From the NCBI RefSeq assembly GCF_006538345.1, contig NZ_BJKL01000002.1:62001-126000 (forward strand): DNA of 64,000 nucleotides, read 5' to 3'. The notes below the pieces were generated by a model that was not told the origin of the DNA, did not search any database, and worked only from the letters and a program-made list of their open reading frames with translations. Each line of letters starts with the position of its first letter. Position 1 is the stretch's first letter. Shown here piece after piece: positions 9,401-18,519 of the stretch. This stretch comes from Alteromonas sp. KUL49 (GTDB lineage Bacteria; Pseudomonadota; Gammaproteobacteria; Enterobacterales; Alteromonadaceae). The translations under genes and the position numbers were made by a program.

Positions 9401-9424
9401 AGCCCCACACTGGCATGTGGGGCT
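9401..9424. terminator. Hairpin between convergent pheA and tyrA
   Basis: A 9-bp perfect stem AGCCCCACA / TGTGGGGCT with a 6-base loop lies in the 38-bp gap between the two stop codons. There is no long T tract on either side, so termination strength is uncertain. It probably serves both genes. Confidence 0.6.
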
Positions 9425-9430
9425 ATTCAC

Positions 9431-10573
9431 TTACTTTCTTAATAATTGACCGTCGTCGGCTTTTAACAACAATTGCTTGCTATCGACTAAGCAGGTTTTA
9501 GCGTAATCACCAAACCAGTCTCCCACAGTGCGGAATTGCTCGATAAATCCAGCTTTGTTCTGTTCTTCCAGTAAATTGAGAGCCAAACCAAACCGCTCAT
9601 GGAAACGACGCAACAGGGCAAAGTTATCCGGATTATTAAATATAATATCAGCATACAGCTCTGGCGCCTGAGCAAACAACCTTCCCACCATAGCTAACTC
9701 TAATCGATAAATTGGTGAGCTAAACAAGGTAAGGGTATCGAGATCAGGGTTTTCACCACGTAGGTGCTCACCGTACACAAAGGTGTTGAAGTGTCGCATC
9801 ACCTGAATATAGGCCATCGCTTTGTCATGCTCACTCGCCAAACTTTCGTGAATCGTCGCGCCCCAGATAGTCATTTGCTTAATTAACCACTCGTAGGCAC
9901 TCGTGTCACGCCCATGAGTCACTACAACCACCTGCTTAATCATACCTGGAGCATCTGGACCAAACATTGGATGTAGCCCCACTACAGGCCCGCTGTGTAC
10001 GGCCATCATGGCATCAAGAGGTTTAGCTTTAATACTGGTAATATCAGCCAATACACAATGCTCAGGCAGCATAGTCAGCTGGCTAATAACACTCTCGGTA
10101 ATATTGATAGGCACGGCCACAATAACCAAATCTGCGCTACTCAGTGTGATCTCTGCCGAACCGCTATCCCAATCATCTTTCTCGACCACTGAGACCTGAT
10201 AACCGCTACGCTCAAAAAGACTGACAAAGACTTTACCCAGCGCACCTTGGCCGCCCACCACTACAACATTACTAATGTCGGGATTAACACATCGATATTG
10301 ATTGTTTTGGGAATGATAAGACTCGCGCATCATTCTGCGCAGCAAATCTTCAACGAGTTCTGGAGATAAACCCACTGCCTGCGCTTGGGCACGGCGCGCT
10401 GAAATGAGAGACTTTTCTCGTTCTGGAACGTACACCGGCATACCTGCTGAGGCTTTTACCTTGCCGATTTGCGTAGTGACTTTGGTGCGCTTAACTAATA
10501 AATCGACGAGCTGAGAGTCCAGCTCGTCGATTTCATCGCGCAATGATGCTAATTCTTGCGAATATTCGGCCAT
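9431..10573 (-). CDS. tyrA: Bifunctional chorismate mutase/prephenate dehydrogenase (T-protein)
   Basis: 380-residue enzyme of tyrosine synthesis, making prephenate and then 4-hydroxyphenylpyruvate with NAD. The N-terminal AroQ chorismate mutase (about 1-90; [19 protein letters not shown]) is fused to a prephenate dehydrogenase. The dehydrogenase has the dinucleotide-binding [12 protein letters not shown] motif near residue 107 and the HPMFGPD active-site segment. The gene follows aroF by 40 bp on the same strand, as in the E. coli aroF-tyrA operon, so the two are probably co-transcribed and share TyrR control. Confidence 0.97.
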   Translation of the reverse strand: MAEYSQELASLRDEIDELDSQLVDLLVKRTKVTTQIGKVKASAGMPVYVPEREKSLISARRAQAQAVGLSPELVEDLLRRMMRESYHSQNNQYRCVNPDISNVVVVGGQGALGKVFVSLFERSGYQVSVVEKDDWDSGSAEITLSSADLVIVAVPINITESVISQLTMLPEHCVLADITSIKAKPLDAMMAVHSGPVVGLHPMFGPDAPGMIKQVVVVTHGRDTSAYEWLIKQMTIWGATIHESLASEHDKAMAYIQVMRHFNTFVYGEHLRGENPDLDTLTLFSSPIYRLELAMVGRLFAQAPELYADIIFNNPDNFALLRRFHERFGLALNLLEEQNKAGFIEQFRTVGDWFGDYAKTCLVDSKQLLLKADDGQLLRK

Positions 10574-10613
10574 GTTGGTTTCCTTCTAACAACAGCACAG
10601 CCGATTGTCAGTA

Positions 10614-11705
10614 TTAGGCTGCGTCCGTTCGCTTATTTTGACGTAAGGGTAACACAGTAATAAGCTTTTCTCTGGTTTGCTCAATTAAGGTTTCTGTAGT
10701 TTCCCAGTCAATACAACCGTCGGTAATAGAAATACCGTATTCTAACTCTTCTGGCTTCTTGCCGTCAGCTTTCTGATTACCCGCATTTAAGTGACTTTCC
10801 AACATAACGCCGATAATCGACTGATTGCCCTCTAGGATTTGATTAACAACGTTCTGTGCAACCAATGGCTGACGACGGTAATCCTTAGCTGAGTTCGCAT
10901 GGCTACAATCAACGACTAACGCGGCGTTCAGCCCAGCGTCTTGAAGCTCTTGCTCACACTCTGAAACACAGACAGAATCATAATTAGGCTGCTTACCGCC
11001 ACGAAGAATAATATGACCGTCTGGGTTACCACTAGTGGCAATAACGCTCACTTGGCCTTGCTTGTTAATTCCCATAAAACGGTGACCAGAGGCCGCAGAC
11101 TTAAGTGCATTAATCGCAATACCCAAGCTGCCATCAGTACCATTCTTGAAACCGACAGGCATAGACAAACCACTCGCCATTTCGCGGTGAGTTTGTGATT
11201 CAGACGTTCGTGCACCAATAGCAGACCAGCTAAACAACTCAGCAAGGTACTGAGGGCTGATTGGGTCAAGAGCTTCTGTCGCAACAGGAAGCTCAAGTTC
11301 AGCCAACCAAATCAATAATTCCCGTGCTTTTCTCAAGCCAGCTTCAATATCGAACGAGCCATCGATATGTGGGTCATTAATAAGCCCTTTCCAACCCGTG
11401 GTAGTACGTGGTTTTTCAAAATACACACGCATAACGATGAACAAGGTGTCTTTACAAGACTCGTGAAGCTCTTTTAGTTTAAGCGCATAAGCTTTAGCAG
11501 CCTCAACGTCGTGAATAGAACACGGGCCACAGACCACTAGCAAGCGGTGATCTTTACGATGAATAATGTCAGAAATAATGTTTCTTGATTCAGCAATAGC
11601 TTGCAAAGCACGCTCTGATACGGGTAACTCAGCACTTAATGCTTCAGGTGTGATAAGAATATCTTCTCCACTTACGTGAAGATTATTAACGGTGTCCTTT
11701 ATCAT
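10614..11705 (-). CDS. aroF: 3-deoxy-7-phosphoheptulonate synthase (class I DAHP synthase, probably Tyr-type)
   Basis: First enzyme of the shikimate pathway, condensing phosphoenolpyruvate and erythrose 4-phosphate. The 363-residue product has the class I signatures VVCGPCSIHD, FEKPRTTTGWKG and VDCSHANS. I choose the ATG at 11705 (MIKDTVNNLH), preceded by AAGAGAAC, over an upstream ATG at 11747 that would add a 14-residue tail not typical of the family. The isoform (AroF, tyrosine-inhibited) is inferred from the operon with tyrA and from the TyrR-like box upstream, not from the protein itself. Confidence 0.95.
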   Translation of the reverse strand: MIKDTVNNLHVSGEDILITPEALSAELPVSERALQAIAESRNIISDIIHRKDHRLLVVCGPCSIHDVEAAKAYALKLKELHESCKDTLFIVMRVYFEKPRTTTGWKGLINDPHIDGSFDIEAGLRKARELLIWLAELELPVATEALDPISPQYLAELFSWSAIGARTSESQTHREMASGLSMPVGFKNGTDGSLGIAINALKSAASGHRFMGINKQGQVSVIATSGNPDGHIILRGGKQPNYDSVCVSECEQELQDAGLNAALVVDCSHANSAKDYRRQPLVAQNVVNQILEGNQSIIGVMLESHLNAGNQKADGKKPEELEYGISITDGCIDWETTETLIEQTREKLITVLPLRQNKRTDAA

Positions 11706-11775
11706 GATGTTCTCTTGGATATATAAACGAAAAAACGGAAACGTCATAAGAGATAGCGATAAGAAAGCACCTTAC

Positions 11776-11793
11776 CGTAAACTTTTATGTACA
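11776..11793 (-). promoter_or_regulatory. TyrR-box-like palindrome upstream of aroF
   Basis: On the minus strand the site reads TGTACA-N6-TTTACG, against the TyrR strong-box consensus TGTAAA-N6-TTTACA (10 of 12 positions). It lies about 70 bp upstream of the chosen aroF start, a position suited to repression of the aroF-tyrA operon. No biochemical support; inferred from consensus and context. Confidence 0.6.
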
Positions 11794-12247
11794 ACTTAAT
11801 TTTATTATTTTAATAATATGTTTGACTTTTTACCAAAACAGAAAAATTAAACAACCATTACCCCATAATTGTTTGATCTAAGGCATATCTTAATCTCTGC
11901 TTTGTCTGTCACTGACCTCTCAATAGCCACAAGAGAACATTTTTTAACCAGTGGTAAATCTAGTAATATTGCTTACCGTAGAGTGTTCATCAACACCGCC
12001 ACATTGGACAAATAGCAACCAACTTAGCGCCCATTAGCTAAAATATGTAACGCTTACTAACTACCTTTACATTAAGTCATGCGTACACTTTTTACCCTAT
12101 TTTTAACAAATTCCCATCAGCACAACTTGTTAGACCGGATTCAGTAAAGTAGACTTTCAAAGTATAAACATAAGTATCTTGTTGAATTAGATCAGCTCGA
12201 TACAATAATTCAACTGATAGATTTGTTTAGATCATAAAGGGACGCCC
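11794..12247. other. Intergenic region between divergent aroF and a secreted-protein gene
   Basis: About 450 bp, AT-rich, with no open frame of note. It must hold the promoters of both flanking genes, but I could not single out convincing -35/-10 pairs. The last bases, AAAGGGACGCCC, are the ribosome site for the gene starting at 12248. Confidence 0.5.
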
Positions 12248-12595
12248 ATGAAGAACACGTTTAAAACAGTAGCTTTAATCGCAACAGTGCTTATGGCATT
12301 TACTGCATCAGCTAACTCTGCTGACGGTAAAGATCGCCGTATCGACTTAGTTAATGATACCAGCGTAACAATGACTGAATTTTACGCGTCTAACATCGAC
12401 TCAGACAGCTGGGAAGAAGATATCTTAGACGGAGACTATTTGCGTCCTGGCAAAAAATTTGAAATCAACATCGACGACGGCACAGGTTACTGTCTGTTCG
12501 ACCTAAAAGCAGTTTTTGCTGATGGCGATGTAGTGACTGAAAACGATTTTAACGTGTGTGTTGAAACACGCTGGCGTATATACAATAGCAACTAG
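12248..12595 (+). CDS. Small secreted protein of unknown function
   Basis: 115 residues with a clear N-terminal signal peptide (MKNTFKTVALIATVLMAFTASANS, probable cleavage after an ANS/ASA-type site). The mature part is acidic, with two cysteines (GYCLFDL and FNVCVE) that could form one disulfide. The segment DRRIDLVNDTSVTMTEFYASN begins the mature domain. An AAAGGG ribosome site lies before the ATG and a strong terminator after the stop, so this is a single-gene transcription unit. I do not recognise the family. Confidence 0.85.
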   Translation: MKNTFKTVALIATVLMAFTASANSADGKDRRIDLVNDTSVTMTEFYASNIDSDSWEEDILDGDYLRPGKKFEINIDDGTGYCLFDLKAVFADGDVVTENDFNVCVETRWRIYNSN

Positions 12596-12620
12596 TCCGC
12601 TGCTTTAGTGGTGAGTTCTT

Positions 12621-12649
12621 AAAAGGCCAGCAATTTTGCTGGCCTTTTT
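12621..12649 (+). terminator. Rho-independent terminator
   Basis: Stem AAAAGGCCAGCA / TGCTGGCCTTTTT around an ATTT loop, ending in a T tract. It serves the small secreted protein gene upstream and, as a bidirectional hairpin, could also stop transcription from the minus-strand gene that ends at 12661. Confidence 0.9.
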
Positions 12650-12660
12650 GTTAACGCTAA

Positions 12661-13314
12661 TTACTGGTCTAGCGATTTTGACTTGCGATTCAGTCTCATT
12701 AATAGGAGTAACGCCGAACCGTACAACAAAAAAGAATTTGGTGTTGCAACAGCGGAGACACTCTGCAACGTAACGCTGAGAGACTCTCTTCCTCCTTCAT
12801 CCCAATCGAGAATACTTCCACTACAACCTCCGTTGCCGAAATAAATTTCGAAACCAGCTCCAACAGACTCAGGAAGAGAACCGCTGCACCCCAAAGATTC
12901 AGTAAACAAATAACCATTTGGATTTGTTACTAACAATTCTCTACCTGAGCCGTATCCCTGTAATTCGCCAATAGATAAATAGTCCAAATAGTGTTCAGGG
13001 TGATCTGGGTCAAACCTAGCATTTATCTGCTGAGTTTCTAGATCAAAAAACAGTCTAGTTCTCGGGAATGCCGTTTCGTTATTTAACACATATCCTTCAA
13101 GAGCTACCCCATTAGGGTCGGTAACTTGAAAAAATAAATCTAACATTTCAGTAGGAGCTAAAAACTGACCGTGATCTATCGAATCATCGTAGGTAAAATA
13201 TCCGGTTGCGGTATAGCCATTAATCCCTGCCCAATCCAAATTATAGCGAATAACTTCAGACTGAGCGGAAAATGAAAGAATGATGGTAAGAAGAGATATT
13301 AATTTTTTAAACAT
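12661..13314 (-). CDS. Secreted protein with PEP-CTERM-like C-terminal anchor
   Basis: 217 residues when started at the ATG at 13314 (MFKKLISLLTIILSFSAQS), preceded by AAAGGA; an upstream ATG would only add residues ahead of the signal peptide. After the signal peptide comes a domain rich in Tyr, Gly and Asp (YFTYDDSIDHGQFL resembles domains of PEP-CTERM cargo proteins). The C-terminus is a short threonine-proline segment (ATPNS), a hydrophobic helix and a basic end (MRLNRKSKSL). That layout fits exosortase-type sorting signals, although the usual VPEP core is degenerate. No exosortase is visible in this window. Confidence 0.75.
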   Translation of the reverse strand: MFKKLISLLTIILSFSAQSEVIRYNLDWAGINGYTATGYFTYDDSIDHGQFLAPTEMLDLFFQVTDPNGVALEGYVLNNETAFPRTRLFFDLETQQINARFDPDHPEHYLDYLSIGELQGYGSGRELLVTNPNGYLFTESLGCSGSLPESVGAGFEIYFGNGGCSGSILDWDEGGRESLSVTLQSVSAVATPNSFLLYGSALLLLMRLNRKSKSLDQ

Positions 13315-13427
13315 CGAGTAAATCCTTTTGTAGAGAGTTATTTTTATGGTGCAATCCCTACAACCCTCTGGGTACTCCTGCACCCGTCACTATAAAACCA
13401 TACTGATCTTAATAGCGTCAATACCAG

Positions 13428-14369
13428 CTAACTATTAACCGTCACGCTTAACCCCAAACAAATAAACAAAATACACACTAAGCTCAATACCCAGATTACG
13501 TAGTCACGACGAGAGAGCAAGATTTGTGTCGTGATTAATGCGCCTACTGGAGCAACAAAAAGATAGGTGTAAATAAAATTTTGGAACGATTGGGAAAGAC
13601 TCAATCCTATACCTTCCCAAATAGAATCGTATTGCAGAATCTCAATGAGGTCAGAAACAAAAAAGAACGCAGAAAACACCAAGCCGAGTTCAAAATACAA
13701 TAATACTTCTGCTCTCCCCTTCGGATTAAAGGGCATCATAAACAACCCAAAAATAGGACGTATCGCTATCAACCAAATATTACCAGGATCAACACTGTAG
13801 TAATAAAGGCGCAGTCTATGGATCCATCGCGTTAAGCTGGAGATAACCGGAATAGTCGCTGCCATTTTCCAACGCACCACGGTGAGTGAAGCAAGCAAAA
13901 AGATGAAGAGAATGATGCATGGTTGATAAGTGCCAGTGGGTGTGGAGATAGTGCCGAGAATGAAGCCCGTTAAACTAAGCAAAAACAAACTGCCGTAAAC
14001 TCTCACTTTAGAGCTTCGCTTAGCTCTCCAAGCAGGCGGTTCGTTAATGTTAAGCTCGACTTTGGGTGGCAAAAAAGCCAAGCTCAACGGAGGCTCTCCA
14101 GCCTCTAGCCGACGCTGTTCTTCTATATTGTGATTACTTACCATTTTCTTAATGAAAAAAAGGTCGATAAACCACCACAGTCCACCTCCACCACCAGTGA
14201 GGAACATTAGAGCACCCGTAATGGTTTTACCCAAGTAAAAACGATGCACACCAAACACACCAAGGACGAGCCCCAGTGCAAATGCCACCGAAAAGTATTT
14301 GTGCTTTGGATGATACAGCTCATCTATAACACTTTTAGAAAAATCTGGGTCAGCTGAGAATGCGTTCAT
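13428..14369 (-). CDS. TM2-domain multi-pass membrane protein
   Basis: 313 residues. The N-terminal third is a TM2 domain: ALGLVLGVFGVHRFYLGKT, then TGGGGGLWWFIDLFF, with the characteristic two helices and the short loop containing the DRF-like HRF motif. Four or five further hydrophobic helices follow (about 125-150, 155-172, 205-230, 235-255, 290-310). It is unusually long for a TM2 protein. The function of TM2 proteins in bacteria is poorly known. It is the second minus-strand gene of the island. Confidence 0.75.
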   Translation of the reverse strand: MNAFSADPDFSKSVIDELYHPKHKYFSVAFALGLVLGVFGVHRFYLGKTITGALMFLTGGGGGLWWFIDLFFIKKMVSNHNIEEQRRLEAGEPPLSLAFLPPKVELNINEPPAWRAKRSSKVRVYGSLFLLSLTGFILGTISTPTGTYQPCIILFIFLLASLTVVRWKMAATIPVISSLTRWIHRLRLYYYSVDPGNIWLIAIRPIFGLFMMPFNPKGRAEVLLYFELGLVFSAFFFVSDLIEILQYDSIWEGIGLSLSQSFQNFIYTYLFVAPVGALITTQILLSRRDYVIWVLSLVCILFICLGLSVTVNS

Positions 14370-14420
14370 AGGTCGCGTAACTTTTGGTGCGGATCAAGGT
14401 AGAACATCTTTTTCCATCCC

Positions 14421-14765
14421 TTAACTACCAAGCTGAGTCACGTGCAGGAGTTCGCCAACCGGCCCCCACAAATAGAAAACTTTTCCCCATGCTTCTTGTT
14501 GAACGGGCGTAATTTTTGTTTTGTGCTGTGAGTTTGAACACAATTCATGGGCATCGTAAATATCAGCGACGCATATTTGCAGCATGAAGTTTTTCGCAAG
14601 ATCTTCATTATAAAACCGCTGAAGAAAGAAGAGACAGTCGCCGTTTTCGAATAGCGTAAGGTCGTCAGAGACGTATTCTGGTGTAAAACCAATTTCAGAA
14701 TAAAACGATTGTGATATCTCGTAATCCTTGCTGGGAACAAAGGTTTTGATATCTATGACATGCAT
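14421..14765 (-). CDS. VOC/glyoxalase-like protein
   Basis: 114 residues with the length and alternating pattern of a single vicinal-oxygen-chelate (VOC) module: IKTFVPSKDYEISQSFYSEIGF, a central FENGDCLFFLQ strand, and a C-terminal WGPVGELLHVTQ strand carrying the Glu and His expected near the metal site. Close relatives include bleomycin-resistance-like and DUF-type lactoylglutathione lyase proteins. The substrate cannot be read from sequence. A good AGGAAAG ribosome site precedes the ATG. Confidence 0.8.
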   Translation of the reverse strand: MHVIDIKTFVPSKDYEISQSFYSEIGFTPEYVSDDLTLFENGDCLFFLQRFYNEDLAKNFMLQICVADIYDAHELCSNSQHKTKITPVQQEAWGKVFYLWGPVGELLHVTQLGS

Positions 14766-14892
14766 GCGACTTTCCTGTAGCTATTTTCCTTTTACTACTC
14801 TTAACACATGCGCTTATCAACTTCCAACAAAGACATTGAAATTAAAAAGGCTCAGAGTAACTATGCGCGCTGATTAAGTGATCCTGCTCCTA

Positions 14893-15756
14893 TTAATTTT
14901 TATCGAAAAGTTGCTCGACAAGCATTTGATGAGCGGGCCTATCCTCTTCGAGTAACCAGCTTTGATAATAGTCTTTAATTTTGCCTGCTCTCTCCACTGT
15001 CAATACGTGATTAATTTCATCAATTAACTGCATGCCAAACGCAGACTTGGAGCAACCAATATATCCCACTAGAAAGTCATCCGCACCTTCAATACTATAG
15101 CTCACAGAGTTACTGTTTATCGCAGAATTAGGTTTTTGAAAAAACCTATTTTCGACCGCTAAGCCCAAGAACCCATCTAATCTCATGGACCTCTCTAGCA
15201 TGCCTGACAATCCAGAGTAATGGTCAATAGCTGTTCTAAAAATGAGATTATCTTGGCTAGATGGCAGGTTTAAAGCTTCATCTATTCCGCCCCCGTACAT
15301 AGCACCACTACTAACCCCTAAAACAAATGTTTCACTAGCGAGCAAGCGCGCTAGATCCACCTTGCCATTTGGGGAAAGATAATTGGTCATCAGTGATTTA
15401 TGACTCGGTTGGGCAAAGAGCTTATTAGACGAGACAATGTAAGCTGGCATGCTAAAAGCGACAAACTCCTCTCGCTCTTCCGACCGCAACAAAGCAGCGT
15501 GACATACATTGTCATTTGCCTTTATCTCAATAAGACTTCTCTTGTAGTTTGCAAGAACCCTTACATGATTGTACTGTGGCAGTGCGTCTATTAGCAGTTG
15601 CATTGCAAGGTCAGCGTAACCAGTGTTTACGTGCTCTCCGTGGGAAATATGGGCCGGAGGCATCTCGGAATACAGCCAATAGACTGACTGTCGAGACTCG
15701 GCGAGCAAGTTGAGTGAAGTACAACATGACAGGAGCAAAATGACACATCGTAACAT
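14893..15756 (-). CDS. Periplasmic solute-binding-protein-like protein (SBP family 3 type)
   Basis: 287 residues with a signal peptide (MLRCVILLLSCCTSLNLLAES). The mature part resembles stand-alone extracellular solute-binding family 3 proteins: YSEMPPAHISHGEHVNTGYADL at the N-terminus, a central hinge region and a C-terminal helix of the type DEINHVLTVERAGKIKDYYQSW. No ABC permease or ATPase gene is adjacent, so it may be an orphan sensor or binding protein rather than a transporter component. GAGG lies before the ATG. Confidence 0.72.
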   Translation of the reverse strand: MLRCVILLLSCCTSLNLLAESRQSVYWLYSEMPPAHISHGEHVNTGYADLAMQLLIDALPQYNHVRVLANYKRSLIEIKANDNVCHAALLRSEEREEFVAFSMPAYIVSSNKLFAQPSHKSLMTNYLSPNGKVDLARLLASETFVLGVSSGAMYGGGIDEALNLPSSQDNLIFRTAIDHYSGLSGMLERSMRLDGFLGLAVENRFFQKPNSAINSNSVSYSIEGADDFLVGYIGCSKSAFGMQLIDEINHVLTVERAGKIKDYYQSWLLEEDRPAHQMLVEQLFDKN

Positions 15757-15894
15757 CGTAAACCTCGGGCCGTCATTCCATGACTACACTGTTTTAATTC
15801 AACACAACACCGAGTTTAGTCTAAAAAATTGCCGCCTGACGAGTTAGCGTTATCCGAAAGCGAAGATTTATACTAATGTTGAACAGAGTAGTTG

Positions 15895-16302
15895 CTAAAC
15901 AAACACGCCCACTATGATAATCGCTACAGCAGCTACACAACTTGTAGTGATACCCGTCGTTTTGTCTCTTAACCAACCTGACATTCCAATACTCGCCAAC
16001 AATGAAAACAAACCAAGCGCCATTGATAGACCGCTGATAATTCTTGCACCTTGGAGAGTGACAAACCCAGCTTCCAACGCTTCTTGTGTGGCTTGTAAAC
16101 CATTGACTAACGCAACGGAAGAAGTCGCACACACGACAAAACTACAGGCGGAAATTGCTGAAAGTACAACAACCCAGTTTGCCATTTTTTTGTTGGGGTC
16201 AATGACTAGGATGGCAGCTAAAAATGTTGCTGAAAAGCCGCCCAGAAACGCAGAAAGCAAAATAAGCTGTTCAGTAATAACCAATAGTTGCTCGTTACTC
16301 AT
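15895..16302 (-). CDS. Four-helix membrane protein of unknown function
   Basis: 135 residues, strongly hydrophobic, with about four predicted transmembrane helices (roughly 10-33, 43-66, 88-108, 116-134) and a short charged loop IDPNKKMANW. I do not recognise the family. It has an AGGAATC ribosome site immediately before the ATG and is separated by more than 70 bp from both neighbours, as expected of a cassette-like unit. Confidence 0.7.
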   Translation of the reverse strand: MSNEQLLVITEQLILLSAFLGGFSATFLAAILVIDPNKKMANWVVVLSAISACSFVVCATSSVALVNGLQATQEALEAGFVTLQGARIISGLSMALGLFSLLASIGMSGWLRDKTTGITTSCVAAVAIIIVGVFV

Positions 16303-16376
16303 GATTCCTATCCAAGTTAACGTTTTCTTTAATAGTTTTCGATGCTAAGTCTTATCGAACTCGTAACATGTTTGGT

Positions 16377-16925
16377 CTAGTCGATAGCTTCACACTCCAA
16401 CGCGGGTTCTTCCCATATATCTTCAACCTTATGTTCGAACTTATGAATAAGTTCTCCAGAAGAAAACTCGTAAACCATCGCTTGGTGCTCAAACCCAATG
16501 ACTCCCTGTGAAGAGTCTTGTTCGTCACATCTGATAGGCTCTCTTTCGGTCAAACGAATACTTATTGAATCGCTGAGCCAAGTAGCTTTAACGGGATACT
16601 CCTTCTCTCCAAAAAACAATTCTGGATCGACAGAGGGAGGATTTCTGGAACATGCTCCTTTAACAAGCTCGGTAAGATAGAGTTGGTTGTCAATGACTTC
16701 CCATGTGCCCTTGTAACCACGCCAGTTTGCCGAACACCAGCCCTCTAACTGCAACATTGCTAAGATCTCATCAAATCCGTACAACTTCTCTAGAGGGCTT
16801 GCTCCAAAAGGCATAACCTCTATTTCATACTCTACGCCATCAACGATAAAAACATCGTTAATTTGTTCTGTGGAATTTACAGATAATGAGGCAGCGAGCA
16901 GCAACGCAAATACATACTTTTTCAT
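16377..16925 (-). CDS. Secreted protein of unknown function
   Basis: 182 residues from the ATG at 16925 (MKKYVFALLLAASLSVNST), a typical signal peptide; an in-frame ATG at 16958 would only place extra residues before it. The mature domain has conserved-looking Trp and Cys residues (EGWCSANWRGYKGTWEV, GACSRNPPS, RCDEQ, LECEAID), which suggest disulfides and a small beta-rich periplasmic domain. Family not recognised. Confidence 0.7.
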   Translation of the reverse strand: MKKYVFALLLAASLSVNSTEQINDVFIVDGVEYEIEVMPFGASPLEKLYGFDEILAMLQLEGWCSANWRGYKGTWEVIDNQLYLTELVKGACSRNPPSVDPELFFGEKEYPVKATWLSDSISIRLTEREPIRCDEQDSSQGVIGFEHQAMVYEFSSGELIHKFEHKVEDIWEEPALECEAID

Positions 16926-17142
16926 GATAAATTCGATACAAGTTTCCGTTTGAGTCATCTTTTACTTTGTCAGATTACTACACGGAATGGCTTTTGACAC
17001 AAAAACTATCCCATCTACAACTACTAATTTTTCTTGAAAACAAAAACCAACAGTTCAATAATTAACCACCCCAAAGTATATGTGGCTTAACATTGATCGT
17101 TTTTACAAACGTCAAAACGAGCAAAAAGAAAGGACGCTGTCG

Positions 17143-17763
17143 ATGAAAATCCTTAAGGTGTTTACTTCCCATTTAATTTTACCTTTTGCGTTGCTAATTG
17201 CGCTGTCGTCAGTTGCTAACGCGGCATTATTAATTACAGACAACAACCAACTTATTGGCGCTGACGGTATCGAGGTAGACGGTAACTTTTTTGATGTGCG
17301 CTTCATCGATAGCACATGCGCAGATATTTTTGGTGTTTGCTCATCTGCTAACTTTACCTTTCAAGGGCAGGCAGAAGGTTTTCTAGCTGCTGCAGCTTTG
17401 CGAGATCAAATATTCAGCACAGTCATTGGAGCACCTTATGACATCGATCCTGAGCTTATTTTTGGTTGTACGAGCACTATCACCTGCCAAATACTGATAC
17501 CAGTGAGCATTTTCGCTGGTAGTTTGTTAACCAGTGCAATTGTCAACAACTCCGATGGCGTGGGTATTACGGGTATCGGCTCAACGCGAACAGGCTCTAC
17601 AGGTGAAAACTTAGCCAATAGTGCTAGTTTGGTTTATGCGTCGTTTACGCCCTCAACTGCGGTAAACGTGCCATCTTCTATTGGATTACTTGTCATTGCT
17701 TGTCTAGGTGTGTTGACGCGTCGTCGACCTACCTTTTCGCAACAACGTAAAACCCGTAGCTAA
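17143..17763 (+). CDS. PEP-CTERM-like secreted protein
   Basis: 206 residues from the ATG at 17143 (AAAGGA upstream). The signal peptide (MKILKVFTSHLILPFALLIALSSVANA) precedes a mature domain opening LLITDNNQLIGADGIEVDG. The C-terminus VPSSIGLLVIACLGVLTRRR has the layout of an exosortase recognition tail: Pro-containing motif, hydrophobic helix, Arg cluster. It is one of the few plus-strand genes in the island and its last 35 bp overlap the end of the convergent methyltransferase gene. No exosortase gene is seen here. Confidence 0.78.
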   Translation: MKILKVFTSHLILPFALLIALSSVANAALLITDNNQLIGADGIEVDGNFFDVRFIDSTCADIFGVCSSANFTFQGQAEGFLAAAALRDQIFSTVIGAPYDIDPELIFGCTSTITCQILIPVSIFAGSLLTSAIVNNSDGVGITGIGSTRTGSTGENLANSASLVYASFTPSTAVNVPSSIGLLVIACLGVLTRRRPTFSQQRKTRS

Positions 17764-18490
17764 ACCAATCCTTAAACTTCTCATAAAGGTTGGCCTCGTT
17801 CGTTTCCATTGCAATTAAGTCTTGAACCTCTTGAACACCAGGATGGCGCGCCGCGAACTCTGGCAGTCTCGACTGGGTAGGAATATAGTAATTCTCCTGC
17901 CAATCTGACGGAGGAAGTACTGAGTAGCCCAACAAATCATAACCAGCATCTTCCAGTTGTTTAATTTTGTCAGGCGAGGTGGCAATCTCTGGATATTCAG
18001 TTTCCCAATGCTGTCTAATTTCTTCTGGGGGATCGGGGTGTAGCCATGTTATTTCTGAAACTGCGAGTATTCCTCCCTTTTTCAGCAATGGCCGCCACAA
18101 CTCAATCCCCTTCTTGAACCCTATATTGTAAATAGCGCCTTCAGACCAAATGACATCAAGAGAGTTTTCAGAAAACGGCAATGAGTCCATTGAAGCCTCA
18201 AGTGTTTTAATGTTTCCTGACAGCCCGTATTGCCCAGCTCGCTTTTCAAGTTCCGCTATAAACTCAGGAAACAAATCAACAGCAATTATCTCGGCATTTG
18301 GCAGGCTTCTAGCGAGCACCAGAGACGAAGCCCCCGTACCACAACCTATATCAGCAATCTTAAGCCGAGATGATGGATCACTTGAAGCTTGAGCCAATGC
18401 TCTTAAGGTTGCCTCTTCACTTCCGGGGCCCTGCCGCTCTCCGCCTAGGTGTAAATCAACCAATAGTGAAAATAGTAACTCTTGATTCAT
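17729..18490 (-). CDS. Class I SAM-dependent methyltransferase
   Basis: 253 residues with a Rossmann-fold methyltransferase core: motif I IADIGCGTGASSLVLA near residue 45, acidic motif II IIAVDLFPEF, and motif IV region SLDVIWSEGAIYNIGF. The size and the WSEGAIYNIGF segment recall class 11/25 methyltransferases of unknown substrate. The adjacent downstream gene is a second, unrelated-looking methyltransferase. The 3' end overlaps the convergent PEP-CTERM-like gene by 35 bp. Confidence 0.85.
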   Translation of the reverse strand: MNQELLFSLLVDLHLGGERQGPGSEEATLRALAQASSDPSSRLKIADIGCGTGASSLVLARSLPNAEIIAVDLFPEFIAELEKRAGQYGLSGNIKTLEASMDSLPFSENSLDVIWSEGAIYNIGFKKGIELWRPLLKKGGILAVSEITWLHPDPPEEIRQHWETEYPEIATSPDKIKQLEDAGYDLLGYSVLPPSDWQENYYIPTQSRLPEFAARHPGVQEVQDLIAMETNEANLYEKFKDWFSYGFYVVAKR

Positions 18491-18519
18491 ACGTAAATTA
18501 CCTTTTTAGTAAAGACTAA

